DNA from: Bradyrhizobium tropiciagri
GTDB taxonomy: Bacteria > Pseudomonadota > Alphaproteobacteria > Rhizobiales > Xanthobacteraceae
Assembly: GCF_001189845.1 (NCBI RefSeq)
Contig: NZ_LFLZ01000018.1
Location: 1-64,000 of the forward strand
Length of the DNA stretch: 64,000 bases
Reading direction: 5' to 3'
Shown: in pieces, positions 1-9,838 of the stretch
Layout: every line of letters begins with the position of its first letter
Position numbering within the stretch: position 1 is the stretch's first letter
Notes under the pieces: model-generated
Told to the model about the DNA's origin: nothing
The model's database searches: none
What the model saw: only the letters and a program-made list of their open reading frames with translations
Translations under genes and position numbers: made by a program

Positions 1-795
1 CGCGAGCGATCCGCACGGCTGGAGCAGGATCTGACGGCAGCGCGGCGCGACGTCGAGTCCAAAACTGCGCTGGTCGCAAAAGCGGCCGAGGATCTGTCCC
101 GGCTCACATCGGCGGGGAAGAGCGGAGCGGCGGATCTGCAAAGGGAGCGTGAGCGGTCCGCGCGGCTGGAACAGGACCTGGCAGCAGTGCGTCGCGATAG
201 TGAGGCCCAGACGGCGAAGGCCGCAAAGGCAAGCGAGGAAGTCCTGCTGCAGAAGCAGGCAACAGAAGCTGGCGCTGCCGAGTTGAGGCAATTGCGCGCC
301 AAAGGCGCAGACGTGAAGGCAGAGAACTTCTTCCTGTCGCGGAGCGCGATCCATGCCTATGAGGCCCAAGGTCGCGCAGGGCTTGGCGCTGTGTCGTACG
401 TCTTGACGACCGGTTCGCCTGGCCCAGATAGGTTCGGCTCCGTCGGAGCGGCTGCCAGTCCGATCGCCGAGCAGGCGCCTCTGGCGCCTGTTCGCGCCGT
501 TGCTCAGCCCGCTTCCGAGCAGGTTGCGGAAGCTGCAGGGTTGGTCGCGCGTGCGAGCTCCCTGCTCCGGCAGGGCGATGTAAATGCGGCACGGCTTGTG
601 CTCGAGCGCGCCGTCGAGATGGGCAGTGCCCAGGCGAGCTTCGCGCTGGCAGAAACCTACGATCCGTTGGTTCTGGCGAAATGGGGAACTTATGGCACGC
701 GCGGCGATTCGAGCAAAGCAAGAGCCCTGTATGCCAGGGCCGATGCCGCCGGAATTAAGGAGGCGAAAGGTCGGCTGGACGCACTGCGTCGCTAA
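1..795 (+). CDS. Coiled-coil protein with SEL1/TPR-like C-terminus (5' end outside window)
   Basis: The reading frame is open from the first base, so the start lies upstream of the window. The visible 264 residues begin with charged, Ala/Glu/Arg-rich heptads in which the phrase RERSARLEQDL occurs twice about 45 residues apart, a repeated coiled coil. A Pro/Ala-rich linker follows, and the last ~80 residues (LLRQGDVNAARLVLERA..., KARALYARADAAG) look like SEL1/TPR helical repeats. No catalytic motif is visible. It ends 85 bp from the convergent export gene. Proteins built this way occur near rhizobial polysaccharide loci and may act as envelope scaffolds. That role is inference; the architecture is seen directly. 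Confidence 0.75.
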   Translation, partial: RERSARLEQDLTAARRDVESKTALVAKAAEDLSRLTSAGKSGAADLQRERERSARLEQDLAAVRRDSEAQTAKAAKASEEVLLQKQATEAGAAELRQLRAKGADVKAENFFLSRSAIHAYEAQGRAGLGAVSYVLTTGSPGPDRFGSVGAAASPIAEQAPLAPVRAVAQPASEQVAEAAGLVARASSLLRQGDVNAARLVLERAVEMGSAQASFALAETYDPLVLAKWGTYGTRGDSSKARALYARADAAGIKEAKGRLDALRR

Positions 796-879
796 CATCT
801 GCAGACGCGCGCCAATCGACCGAGCGTCGGACGTCCCAAGCCCCAACGCTCGCAAACGTGACCGGCCGAGCCGACCTCA

Positions 880-2262
880 TCACCTGATACCGACCGACGG
901 TGGATCAGCTTCTGTCACCGCAGTTCGGCCGGTCGCCGATGAGGGGGTTGAGCTGCTTAGCCTTCGGGCAGGCGCGTCCGGAAGATCCTGGTATCGCAAG
1001 GAGACTTCGACCGTGTCGCCTGGTTGCAACTCGGTATCTTCGCTCGCGACAATCTGCTCCGGTCCGTTCTTGCTCTTCCTGACGATGGTAATGTCGGGCT
1101 TGCTGCCTGCTCCTCGCACAAGCTGTGATCGAACCATCGCGGTGTACTGAATCTTCTCCCCTACGCTCTGCAGCTTCTCGCGAACCTGGTTAAGCCTCAA
1201 GCTCGTATCCTGCAGCTCACGTAGCAGGTCAAGTCGCCGCTGATCATCGAGCTTTGTCAGCCTTCTGACGAGCTCATCCTGCTGCTTCTTGACTTGCAGC
1301 AGCTGCGCGGAGGTCTGCAACTTCCTGGTTGACGACAGCAAAACCGCTCGACGCGCATCCGTAACGCGCGGGCTGGTCAAGGTACCTCTGGCGAACATGT
1401 CTTGCGCTTTTTGCAACTCGTCCTGGTCCGACTGAAATCCTTCCTCCTCGCGCTTCTGCTGCTCAGACAGCACACGAACTTCATCGTCTCCTTGCCGAAC
1501 GCCGCGCTGGATGAACTCCTTCTCCTGCTGATAGTCATTCTGCTTTGTCTTCAGATACTCCGTTTCCGCATTGAAGATTTCTGAAATCGCCGATCGAGCT
1601 ATCGGTGAGTCCTTCGCAGCGTTCGGAACGATCTGGGTCGCCTCTCCGAGTTCCGTCTTGATACGCCACAGGCGCGCTTGCTCTTTGGCGAATTCTGTCC
1701 AAAGCGATCCGTACTCGGCTCTCAGGTCCGCCAGATCAAGATACGGATTGTTCATTCTCACATGCATGATGTCGTAACCGCTCGCCACAGCTATGAGCTG
1801 ACGTGCGGTGATCGCTGGGAGGTAAGGGTACTGACCAGGCTTCGATACGTCACCATTGATGTATATCGGCCTGTAGTCCGCCACGGTCGCAGTGACTTCA
1901 TCTGCATCGATCACGACGACGCTTTCACGCCCATCCGGACTTCGCTGTCGAAACACCTTGTTCGCTAGCACGGCGCCGACCTTGGTTCGGATCTGCGGTA
2001 AGCTCAGGCCGGCTACCTGGAGCACTCCAACGAGCGGCAACGAAATGTTCCCGTCTGTCTGGACGGCTGCACGAGACCGCAGCTCCGGCACACCCGCCGC
2101 CGCGACCTCCAGCACATCTCCGACATTTACGAGATATTCGGCTTTCGCTTGTGCCACCGAAATCGTTAAGCCGAGGGCGGCCAGGCCACATTTGATGTAA
2201 CCGCCGAGGTCGTTGCCAAGGATCCTGATTCTGAGGCGTTTGCGCGGTGCGGAGTTCGGCAT
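880..2262 (-). CDS. Polysaccharide export outer-membrane/periplasmic protein, ExoF/Wza-like, with long coiled coil
   Basis: About 460 residues. A basic N-terminus and hydrophobic stretch ending near AQAKA read as a Sec signal peptide. A Poly_export domain follows (YLVNVGDVLEVAA, then NISLPLVG), then an SLBB-like segment (INGDVSKPGQYPY). Residues ~180-420 form a Glu/Gln/Lys-rich coiled coil as in ExoF-type proteins, and a final PGDTVEVSL motif closes the fold. The family conducts exopolysaccharide across the periplasm and outer membrane together with a Wzz/ExoP co-polymerase, which here is the divergent neighbour at 3001. The ATG at 2262 is chosen because it places the basic n-region directly before the signal; an in-frame start at 2376 is possible but adds a non-typical 38-residue leader. 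Confidence 0.82.
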   Translation of the reverse strand: MPNSAPRKRLRIRILGNDLGGYIKCGLAALGLTISVAQAKAEYLVNVGDVLEVAAAGVPELRSRAAVQTDGNISLPLVGVLQVAGLSLPQIRTKVGAVLANKVFRQRSPDGRESVVVIDADEVTATVADYRPIYINGDVSKPGQYPYLPAITARQLIAVASGYDIMHVRMNNPYLDLADLRAEYGSLWTEFAKEQARLWRIKTELGEATQIVPNAAKDSPIARSAISEIFNAETEYLKTKQNDYQQEKEFIQRGVRQGDDEVRVLSEQQKREEEGFQSDQDELQKAQDMFARGTLTSPRVTDARRAVLLSSTRKLQTSAQLLQVKKQQDELVRRLTKLDDQRRLDLLRELQDTSLRLNQVREKLQSVGEKIQYTAMVRSQLVRGAGSKPDITIVRKSKNGPEQIVASEDTELQPGDTVEVSLRYQDLPDAPARRLSSSTPSSATGRTAVTEADPPSVGIR

Positions 2263-3000
2263 GACGGCAACTTTCTCTACGACGTGGTCACCAGGATGAA
2301 ACCCTCGGGATCCGTTGGTGTGCCAACACGTCAACATCGCTGACACTCGGGTAACATCGAGACGGACGACCGGCAAACCGAGGTTCTTTTCCCATTTGCC
2401 CGGAGGCAGGGTCTCTCGCCTACTTTTTCGATTGATCGGCCCTGTTGATCGTCAATTCGAAGTTGCATCAGACCCATTGAGATGTGCGAACGAGCGGATC
2501 GCCGCACGAATTTAGTCCGGTAGTGTCGCGGCTCAATGGACCATCGTAATTACCCATTTATTGCCTTTCCCAACCCGTGACCCGGAATGTACTGATTTCA
2601 GCAGGGACTGAGCGATTGGGTCGTAGAGTGCCATGAACGATGCGTTCTTCGCCGATTTGCCGGCCTCCGCCAGCCTGCGGGCGCATCCGGTCGACAGCGG
2701 TTTGGCGAATTCAGCAGCTACCGTCAGGCCGGTTATCGATCATGCTGGCTATCACTGCTGCCGAATTCGACGCCAGCTCAATTTCGGCAGATTTCGCGGC
2801 CGTCGCCGATCGCAGGTTGGTGCGGCGACCACTCGCCCATCCCGAGCCAGCTACCCTCGTCTCAAAAGGTGCATTGAATGCCTATTGACGTGACTCAGCC
2901 TGCTGCGCCTTCCGCTAGCCGTGCTTCCTTCGGTGAGCCCCCTTGCGCTTTTTGACCTAGCTGCCGCAAGGGAGTTCCAATTATCAGCGCTGGTACGAAA
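2263..3000. other. Divergent intergenic region, no gene supported
   Basis: About 740 bp separate the export gene (minus) and the Wzz gene (plus). Short frames here lack codon bias, a ribosome site or recognisable protein features. The region must carry both divergent promoters. No clear hairpin or repeat was seen by eye. Confidence 0.5.
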
Positions 3001-4104
3001 ATGTTACAGAATACGACGGAAAATTGGGTGAACCGAGACAATCTGCCGCCGCCGGAATTTCGTCCTACGCCGGTCATTTCCCTGCCGGCGGTGGTGGCCT
3101 TCATACGGCGACGCCTGTTGACCATATTTCTGGTGTGTTGCGCAACGCTTGGCGTTGCCATCCTCTATCTTATCATGGCGGTACCCACGTTCACTGCTAA
3201 GGCGCAACTTATCGTAGATTCGAAAGCGACCCCCGGGGACGTTGCAGCAGTCGCGACGATTGTTGAAAGTCAGATCGGAATCATAAGGTCCGAGAGCATC
3301 GCTAGCGCCGTGATCGAGAAGCTCGGCCTCGCAGAAGACCCGGAATTCGCGGGCGGCCAGGGCAGCAGCACGCTATCCGTCTCGCGTTTGCTCGGTTGGA
3401 CTAGACCGCAAGGTGCAGCTGGCGCCATGCGCTACGCCGTGGAATCGTTCGGACAAAGGCTGACTGCCAAGCGTGTCGGCCCGACCTACCTTGTCGAACT
3501 CACTTTCAGTTCGAAAGATCCTGATCGAGCAGCGCAGATTCTGAACGCCGTCGCGGAAAAGTACATCACTCATCAAATGGATCAGGGCGGCTCGTTGCAA
3601 GATGAGACATGGGTCCGGGATCGACTGAACGGATTGAGCACGCAAGCCTCAGCTGCGCAAAGGGCACTTGAGGAGTTCGGTAGAGACAAGAAAGATGCGC
3701 TGGATTCGGCTGCCAGGATGGATAAATTGGCGGCCGCTGCGGAATCATCCAAAAGTGCCTATGATAGTTTTCGCCATATGTTGCGCAGACTGGAGGCGAC
3801 GCGACAACAATCCTCGCCGGTGTTTGCTGCAAGTCTCATTACCCAGGCGTTGCCTCCTCTGAGGGCCGCTTCACCGAAGCCCAAGAATGTGCTTGGAATA
3901 GCGATCGTTGGCGGGCTGCTTCTTGGCCTCGCCATCGCTGTGCTGCTGGATCTGCTGAATGGCCGCATGCGTTTCGCTGCGTGGGACCTCTTGACCGGAC
4001 ACGATGATGGAATCGAGCGGTCTGTTTCGGACGCAGTCCGACCGGAGCTTCAATCTGACGCATCGACAAAAACCAGGCCAGTACGCCTCACGGGTTCAGG
4101 GTGA
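3001..4104 (+). CDS. Wzz/ExoP-type chain-length determinant protein without kinase domain
   Basis: 367 residues with classical Wzz topology. A short Pro-rich cytoplasmic N-terminus is followed by a transmembrane helix at ~38-60 and a periplasmic domain opening with PTFTAKAQLIVDS and continuing through SQIGIIRSESIA. Residues ~205-275 form a coiled coil, a conserved Pro-rich stretch (LPPLRAASPKPK) comes next, and the second membrane helix lies at ~300-322. The ~45-residue cytoplasmic tail has no Walker motifs or Tyr cluster, so this is a polysaccharide co-polymerase without its BY-kinase; any kinase partner would be encoded elsewhere. Family role: setting polymer length with the Wzy polymerase and the export channel. 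It leads a plus-strand run with the polymerase at 4286. Confidence 0.85.
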   Translation: MLQNTTENWVNRDNLPPPEFRPTPVISLPAVVAFIRRRLLTIFLVCCATLGVAILYLIMAVPTFTAKAQLIVDSKATPGDVAAVATIVESQIGIIRSESIASAVIEKLGLAEDPEFAGGQGSSTLSVSRLLGWTRPQGAAGAMRYAVESFGQRLTAKRVGPTYLVELTFSSKDPDRAAQILNAVAEKYITHQMDQGGSLQDETWVRDRLNGLSTQASAAQRALEEFGRDKKDALDSAARMDKLAAAAESSKSAYDSFRHMLRRLEATRQQSSPVFAASLITQALPPLRAASPKPKNVLGIAIVGGLLLGLAIAVLLDLLNGRMRFAAWDLLTGHDDGIERSVSDAVRPELQSDASTKTRPVRLTGSG

Positions 4105-4285
4105 AGGCGGGAGCTGCTATTCTCAACAACGCTCGCGACACGTTGTTTTGGACGGCAGGCGGGCAGGCGCCATTGGGCGATCGGTATCAGGCGCGACGAA
4201 GCCTTAGCCGGGGCAGCGCGGCGCAGAGATCGTGGCGTAAGCTGCCCAGCCGCGGTCGCGCTGGAAGGCAAGGAAACGGTCCGTC

Positions 4286-5626
4286 ATGAACGTTGCGTTA
4301 AGACATAGCGGCCGAACTCCCTATCATCAGACGTCTGCGTATTCGCTTGGCCAAAGTGGAAAATGGCTCTTTCTGGCGATCGTTTTCATATTGCCCTTTC
4401 AACGAGTGCCGTTCGTCAATACGAATCTATTCGGCATGCAGGGCTGCAAGCCCTTTAATCTGTTGTCAGCTGCAGTCTTGATCTATCTGTTAGTCCAGGG
4501 ATCACTGTTATCCGCGACTGACAGGATTGAACGAACATCCATTCGCGTTCTTTTGTTATATTTTGTAACCTTCACCATTGCCTTCGCCAGATCAATCCAG
4601 AATGCGCCTCTGCTTCATGATCGCCTCCCGGATGTATTTCCAGATTCCTATCTGGATTACATCATGTCATACGGCATGGTTCCGGCGTTCTACATTTTGC
4701 CGTTTCTGTTCATCTTGAAGCGATGTCGCTCGCTTTCGGAGATTGAGACAGTCGTCAACGCAATCTGCGTTTCGATTCTGCTCTTATCGGCTAGCTTTGT
4801 CTTCGTCGCCTTCATGAATCCATCCGCGGCACTTTCAGGGCGCGCCTCCGTCAATGGGTTGTGTGAAGCCTACTTCGGCATCCACTACAATACGATGGGC
4901 ACTATATACATCTGCACGGCGCCTTTGTTGCTGTACAAGGCACTTACTCGTAGCTCGCTCTGGATAGTGCCCGTCGCCTTGTCGCTTTTGGGACTGCTTC
5001 TACTTTCGTCGCGTAGCGCGCTTCTAACCGTTGCCGGCTCCTATGTTTTGCTTCTGCTTTACAAGCGCAAGTTCGCTGTTCTCGCTGTCGGCGCCGCGAT
5101 GGTCGGCATCGCGTCCGTTCTCTGGATCGCGCCAACTATGGACGCCATTCTTTCCATCGGTTTCGACGGGTCTTCGGACGTGTCGGCTGACGAATTGCTT
5201 ACTGGCCGCGTAGATTTCATTTGGATACCGCTGCTCAGTGAGTGGACAAGCGATCTCGGCCTATTTCTGTTCGGCGCGGGTCGGTCCGGAATAATCACCA
5301 GCGAAGCCTGGTACTCGGGAACGCTCATACAGGCTACTCATGCACACAACGCAATCATCGATTTCTTTCTCGACTGTGGAGCGATCGCTACCGGTATTCT
5401 TCTCGTTCTTATGTGCGTCGGGATATCAACCGCTTGGCGTGTCGGCCGACGGTTGCATAGCGACCTGTATTGGGCCTTGTTTGCGTGCATCGTCGGCTAT
5501 GGAATAAGTATGTTTACTGAGCGGGAGGTATTTCCATCGTTCGAGAACATGTACCTGTTCCTTCTCATCGCGATGATGGTCAATCTGGCGCGCCTATCCT
5601 CGCGCACGGGCCATACCTCAGCTTGA
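4286..5626 (+). CDS. O-antigen ligase/Wzy-like polysaccharide polymerase
   Basis: 446 residues with roughly ten to twelve hydrophobic segments and a large hydrophilic loop in the C-terminal half (about residues 290-350, containing LTGRVDFIW, FGAGRSG and ATHAHNAIIDFFLD), which is the pattern of the Wzy_C/O-antigen ligase family. The His-Asn pair in THAHN matches the conserved HNxxL-type segment of that family. Family role: polymerising or transferring lipid-linked repeat units at the outer face of the inner membrane. The ATG at 4286 follows a GGAAACGG purine stretch. It lies 180 bp after the Wzz gene, consistent with a shared transcript. Polymerase versus ligase cannot be decided from sequence; context favours polymerase. 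Confidence 0.8.
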   Translation: MNVALRHSGRTPYHQTSAYSLGQSGKWLFLAIVFILPFQRVPFVNTNLFGMQGCKPFNLLSAAVLIYLLVQGSLLSATDRIERTSIRVLLLYFVTFTIAFARSIQNAPLLHDRLPDVFPDSYLDYIMSYGMVPAFYILPFLFILKRCRSLSEIETVVNAICVSILLLSASFVFVAFMNPSAALSGRASVNGLCEAYFGIHYNTMGTIYICTAPLLLYKALTRSSLWIVPVALSLLGLLLLSSRSALLTVAGSYVLLLLYKRKFAVLAVGAAMVGIASVLWIAPTMDAILSIGFDGSSDVSADELLTGRVDFIWIPLLSEWTSDLGLFLFGAGRSGIITSEAWYSGTLIQATHAHNAIIDFFLDCGAIATGILLVLMCVGISTAWRVGRRLHSDLYWALFACIVGYGISMFTEREVFPSFENMYLFLLIAMMVNLARLSSRTGHTSA

Positions 5627-6063
5627 GCCAAGCTACTAAGCATTGCGATCTTTGATGATGAAAACGTGCTTAGCTGAGGCGTTGCCGACCTGACGTTGAA
5701 TCCGCATGGTCGCTCGAATTGTTTGCGCAATCTCTGCCGTGGCTCGATAACTGCGCTGGCAAGCTGGAGCGATCGACGGCCTATGCCGAGCGTGTGGCTA
5801 TGGCGCAGCGAACGCGGCGACAAGCCAGTGGAGGTAACTCCTGTTCTCCGTTTCCGAGCAAGGTGACCTTCTTGCAACGAAGCAATCGAGCTCGCTTAAT
5901 AGTGATATTTTACTTGGTATCGTTCTATTGGCTCGGTGGATTCCAACATGACTATGTTCGGGCGGGAGTTGACGGTTCGCAACAACTCGATCGAGATCCG
6001 AGGCCAGGGCGCCCATGGAGCGCACCGACGTGTGATCGAGCCGCGTGAGCAGGGAGGGCTCCA
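5627..6063. other. Intergenic, no gene supported
   Basis: 437 bp between the polymerase and the FkbM methyltransferase. A 109-codon frame at 5719-6048 has no recognisable motif or plausible ribosome site and is not called. Confidence 0.45.
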
Positions 6064-6828
6064 ATGATAGGCCCGCTCAAGCGTTTAACGCAGCGCTTGC
6101 TCATTGGCGCGCTCGGGTTTGACAACTATCTCTTCTTCGTCGCTCAAGCGCGCATCGCGACGATAAAAGCGTTCCGCTATGAAGCCGACTTTTTGTATTT
6201 TCTTGCCATGGTGCCGAACGACGGCGTGATCCTCGACATCGGCGCCAATATCGGAGTGACGGCCTATTTCTTGGCGGCCACCAAACCCGGCTCGCGAGTT
6301 CATGCGTTCGAGCCGGGTCCCGAGAACTTCAAGAGTCTGACACGCGTGGTCGCGCGGCATACGCTCGCGAACGTGACGGTTCACGAGTGCGGCTTGGGTC
6401 GTCAGGCCGCAGCGCTCCCGATGATCATGCCCGTGATCGGCGGCATCAAACGGCACGCACTGTGCCAGGTCGACGACGGGCATTCCGAATACAAGGAAGG
6501 CGTCCGCTTCCAGATCAAGATAGAGGCGTTGGATGGCGTTCCAGACCTCAAGACGTGCACGGACGTGCACGCGATCAAGATCGATGTCGAGGAGTTCGAG
6601 GCCGAGGTCCTAAAGGGAGGCATGGAACTGATAAGGCGCTGCCGGCCGCTCATCTTCTGCGAGATTTGGAAGCCTGAGAATCGCGACGAGATTCGCGCGA
6701 TGTTCGAAGGCGAGCACTATCGCATGTACGGCTATGAGCACGGCGTGCTCAGGCCTGCCGGCTCCGGCCTCAAGAATTTCACGGGAAATTTCTTCATCAT
6801 CCCTGATGAGTGTCCGCTGCCCCAATAA
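6064..6828 (+). CDS. FkbM-family SAM-dependent methyltransferase
   Basis: 254 residues. The glycine-rich SAM motif I is visible as ILDIGANIGVTAYFLA (about residues 58-73), followed by the acidic HAFEPGPENF that binds the ribose and, later, AIKIDVEEFEAEVLKG, the signature of the FkbM family. Members methylate hydroxyl groups on sugars or macrolides. Within this locus the likely substrate is an exopolysaccharide sugar or its precursor; that is inferred from context. The ATG is preceded by GGGAGGGCTCC, a good ribosome site. It stands between the polymerase and a glycosyltransferase on the same strand. Confidence 0.82.
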   Translation: MIGPLKRLTQRLLIGALGFDNYLFFVAQARIATIKAFRYEADFLYFLAMVPNDGVILDIGANIGVTAYFLAATKPGSRVHAFEPGPENFKSLTRVVARHTLANVTVHECGLGRQAAALPMIMPVIGGIKRHALCQVDDGHSEYKEGVRFQIKIEALDGVPDLKTCTDVHAIKIDVEEFEAEVLKGGMELIRRCRPLIFCEIWKPENRDEIRAMFEGEHYRMYGYEHGVLRPAGSGLKNFTGNFFIIPDECPLPQ

Positions 6829-7124
6829 AGGTCGCGCTAGTGTCCCGAATCCTGTCGTACTCGACACCAGCATACGTGCGAGCGTGCGCCAGCCACCGAT
6901 CACAGCCCCCTCTGGCTTACGCCAGCCGTCCACGCCAAAGTACTACTCACGATGAGCAACGCAGTGCAACGGAGCGCTCCATTGGGAGCGCGGCCTCCCG
7001 TTGCGCCGGAGAGCCAAATGAGTTCAAATCGCCCCTGAAAGTTCGACTCCGCTGGATAGATGACGGGGGCGATCATACTGTGCCCGACTCCGCTCTGCCG
7101 CAGTCGAAACTCAAATGAATCGTC

Positions 7125-8348
7125 GTGACGCGCATTCTAGTTGTAACGCATAAGCCGCTCGCAAGCCTAACCAACGGCCATGACCTCCGCGTGTGGCACT
7201 TGTGCCGCGAACTGGCGAGGCGGCATGAACTGTACCTTTTGACGGTGAACCTCGGTTCGACGGACAAGTGCAGCGACGGCTTGGTCGGCTTGTCCGATGT
7301 CTTCCGAAAGATTGTTGAAACGCCGAAGTTTCCGAATCACAGGCCGTCACTGAAGAGGCACTTCCGCCGAAATGATTCTGAATACTACTCGCTCTCTTAT
7401 CCGCGTCACCTTTCAACGGTTACCAAAACCATAGCCGACTTCTGTGAAGAGAACAGTATCAGTCATATGATTGTCTTCTGCCTGGTGCTTGCGGAATTCG
7501 TCCGACCGTTTTCGAGCGACAAGAAAATCATCTTTGATCTCATCGACAGCGAGGTTCTAACGCTGACCAGACAAATGCAGTATCTTCCACCATGGCCCGC
7601 GCAGCTGAGCGCGCGTCTGGACGCACACGTGATGCGCGCGCGCCGCGCGAGGGCCGAAGCCTGCTTACCTCATTGGTTCAACCACGTCACAACAGTCAAT
7701 GATGCGGATTCCGATACTGTTTGTCGACTGTCTGGCAGGACTGCGAACGTTAGCACGATACCGAATGGAGTCTCGCCCGACTTGGTGGAGACATTCGACT
7801 CAAATGCACGTGTCGCTAAGCGAAGGGGAGTGGCATTTTGGGGCAATCTTGCCTTCAGGCCAAACAGCGATGCGGTCCGCTTTTTTTACCAGTACGTCTA
7901 TCGACCGTACTTGGCTCCAGCCGGAATTGAGTGGTGCGTGGTGGGCAAAGATGCGGAAGGGTGGCTTCTACAGGCGGCAAGGCGAGACGACGGTATTCGT
8001 CTCACTGGGTTCGTTGACGATATCTGCTCCGTGCTCGCGGAGTATCCCATCATGGTAAATCCAATGCGGATTGGCAGTGGATTGAAGAACAAGGTGCTTG
8101 AGGCGTTTGCCATGGGGTTGGCCGTGGTTTCAACGGGAGTAGGCATCGAAGCGCTTGGCATGGCACATGATGGCGTCGATTACATGCGGGCTGATGAGCC
8201 CGAGAAAGTCGCGGCTGCGATCAAGCTGCTCATCGAAGACCAAGGCCGTCGGCACTCTATGATCCAGAGTGCTCGAAAGGTGATGCTAGAGCACTATACC
8301 TGGAACAGGGTCGCGCGTGACTTGGATGCACTCGTGGGCTCATTGTGA
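7125..8348 (+). CDS. GT4-type glycosyltransferase (GT-B fold)
   Basis: 407 residues starting at GTG (VTRILVVTHKPLASL). The N-terminal Rossmann half carries NGHDLRVWHLCRELARRHE, typical of glycosyltransferases associated with exosortase-type EPS loci. The C-terminal half has the nucleotide-sugar binding segment GSGLKNKVLEAFAMGLAVVSTG (EX7E-like region). The EPS context implies that it adds one sugar to the lipid-linked repeat unit on the cytoplasmic face; donor and acceptor are unknown. The nearby ATG at 7115 is out of frame, so GTG is the best available start. Upstream (6829-7124) no gene is visible. Confidence 0.8.
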   Translation: MTRILVVTHKPLASLTNGHDLRVWHLCRELARRHELYLLTVNLGSTDKCSDGLVGLSDVFRKIVETPKFPNHRPSLKRHFRRNDSEYYSLSYPRHLSTVTKTIADFCEENSISHMIVFCLVLAEFVRPFSSDKKIIFDLIDSEVLTLTRQMQYLPPWPAQLSARLDAHVMRARRARAEACLPHWFNHVTTVNDADSDTVCRLSGRTANVSTIPNGVSPDLVETFDSNARVAKRRGVAFWGNLAFRPNSDAVRFFYQYVYRPYLAPAGIEWCVVGKDAEGWLLQAARRDDGIRLTGFVDDICSVLAEYPIMVNPMRIGSGLKNKVLEAFAMGLAVVSTGVGIEALGMAHDGVDYMRADEPEKVAAAIKLLIEDQGRRHSMIQSARKVMLEHYTWNRVARDLDALVGSL

Positions 8349-8623
8349 GCGCCGCGAGAGGTTCAGCCATGAGTCGGTATCGATTTAACTCTGCGGTCTG
8401 ACAGGTGATGCAACCAGATTGGTTCTTACGAGATGGATGAGAAGTGGCTCGAGGGAGGTGAGCTGTAAGCAAGCCAATTGCCATCAAACCCTTCGCTTCA
8501 TCGGGGTGGCTTCCTGCCCTGCGGTTCTGGAGTTTATCAGTGAGTTATGATCGTTTTCTTGGAAAGTTCGAAGGCGGCAATTCGCGCTTTGGATCGTCGA
8601 CGCTGTCGGTAGGTCGCTGATCC
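8349..8623. other. Intergenic, no gene supported
   Basis: 275 bp between the GT4 gene and the flippase. It probably holds a promoter, but no convincing -35/-10 pair or terminator hairpin was recognised. Confidence 0.4.
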
Positions 8624-9838
8624 ATGGCATCGATACTGCGTCAAGGAATTGCACTCTCGGCTGCCCAATACACCGAGCAGGTCATCATGCTATTGACGCC
8701 GGTCGTTCTGGTGCGAACGATCGGCCCCACGGCGTTTGGTGAATACCGGCTGTTCTGGCTACTCGTAACGACTGTGGCCCTGTTGTTCTCCTTCAACATG
8801 CCCCGCAGCTTGCTCTTCTTCTTTGTCCGGCTGGATGCAGAGGGACGGCGGATTTACGTCGGGCAGACGGTCTTGTTTCTGCTCGCCACAACCATGATTG
8901 CGGTGCTTCTGGTGTTTACCTTTCGTAATGCCCTTCCCTCGGGCATGAAGGATCTGCTGCACGACCACGGGTTGTTACTGGCGAGTTTCCTGTTTGTCTG
9001 GAATTTGGGCCTATTGCTGGACGTGTTACCCAACGCCGTAGGGTTGATCCGCTGGCAGGCGCAAGCTATCTTGGCTTCATCCGTGCTGAGAGCCGCGCTC
9101 ATAATTTCTGCAGCAGTCGTGTTTCATCGATTCGAAGAGGTGCTGATCGCGGCCTTGATTGCCGCTAGCGTGCGCGTAGTACTTCTGGCCGTCTTCATTG
9201 CGCGCCATTGTGGTATTCGACTGTTTCCGATCAAGAAAGAGCAGTTCCGTGCACAGCTTCGCTACGCCCTTCCGTTCGGTGTTGCCGGCCTGCTGTGGAG
9301 TATGCGGAAACAGGCGGAACTATGGATCGTAGCGACGATGTTTTCGTCGGGTATGTTCGGCATTTTTTCAATTGCGACTACGCTGCTGATGCCGTTCGAA
9401 GTCTTGAGAGGCGGGCTGGGGAATTTGCTCTTGCCAAAGATGAGTCATTTCCACTCGTTGGGTCGCCACGAAGAGCTGTTACGCCTGAACAATCAGGGGA
9501 ACGTTATCATAAGTGCGGTGATGTTCCCGGCCATTGCGGCATTGTTCGTCTTTGCTGACGAGGTCATCCAATTTCTGTTTACGAAGGAATACGTGAGCGG
9601 CTCTCCAGTGCTGCGCATTTATCTGATCCAGACGTTGATCTCGACCGAAATTACCACTCTGCTCAATGTGTTCGGGCAGGGTTCGGCCAACATGCGTTAT
9701 GAAGCTGCGATCCTTCCATTTGCCGTGTTAACGAGCTTGGCCGGCGTCTGGTACTACGGCTTGCCAGGGGCAGCGATCGGGTCGGTATTAACAACTTTCG
9801 TTGTGTATGTGTTTTTCTCAGAAGACTTTCAAAGGTGA
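8624..9838 (+). CDS. Wzx-type polysaccharide flippase, N-terminal major part
   Basis: 404 residues with about twelve hydrophobic helices, beginning LRQGIALSAAQYTEQVIMLLTPVVLVRTIGP, a typical MATE/Wzx opening (MOP superfamily). Family role: flipping undecaprenyl-linked repeat units across the inner membrane before Wzy polymerisation. The frame stops at TGA 9836-9838 after FFSEDFQR, about 70-80 residues earlier than usual for the family, and the missing membrane segments continue in the next frame (9838-10077) with a TGATG junction. The protein may therefore be made as two coupled pieces, or a single-base change may have split one gene. Confidence 0.8.
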   Translation: MASILRQGIALSAAQYTEQVIMLLTPVVLVRTIGPTAFGEYRLFWLLVTTVALLFSFNMPRSLLFFFVRLDAEGRRIYVGQTVLFLLATTMIAVLLVFTFRNALPSGMKDLLHDHGLLLASFLFVWNLGLLLDVLPNAVGLIRWQAQAILASSVLRAALIISAAVVFHRFEEVLIAALIAASVRVVLLAVFIARHCGIRLFPIKKEQFRAQLRYALPFGVAGLLWSMRKQAELWIVATMFSSGMFGIFSIATTLLMPFEVLRGGLGNLLLPKMSHFHSLGRHEELLRLNNQGNVIISAVMFPAIAALFVFADEVIQFLFTKEYVSGSPVLRIYLIQTLISTEITTLLNVFGQGSANMRYEAAILPFAVLTSLAGVWYYGLPGAAIGSVLTTFVVYVFFSEDFQR

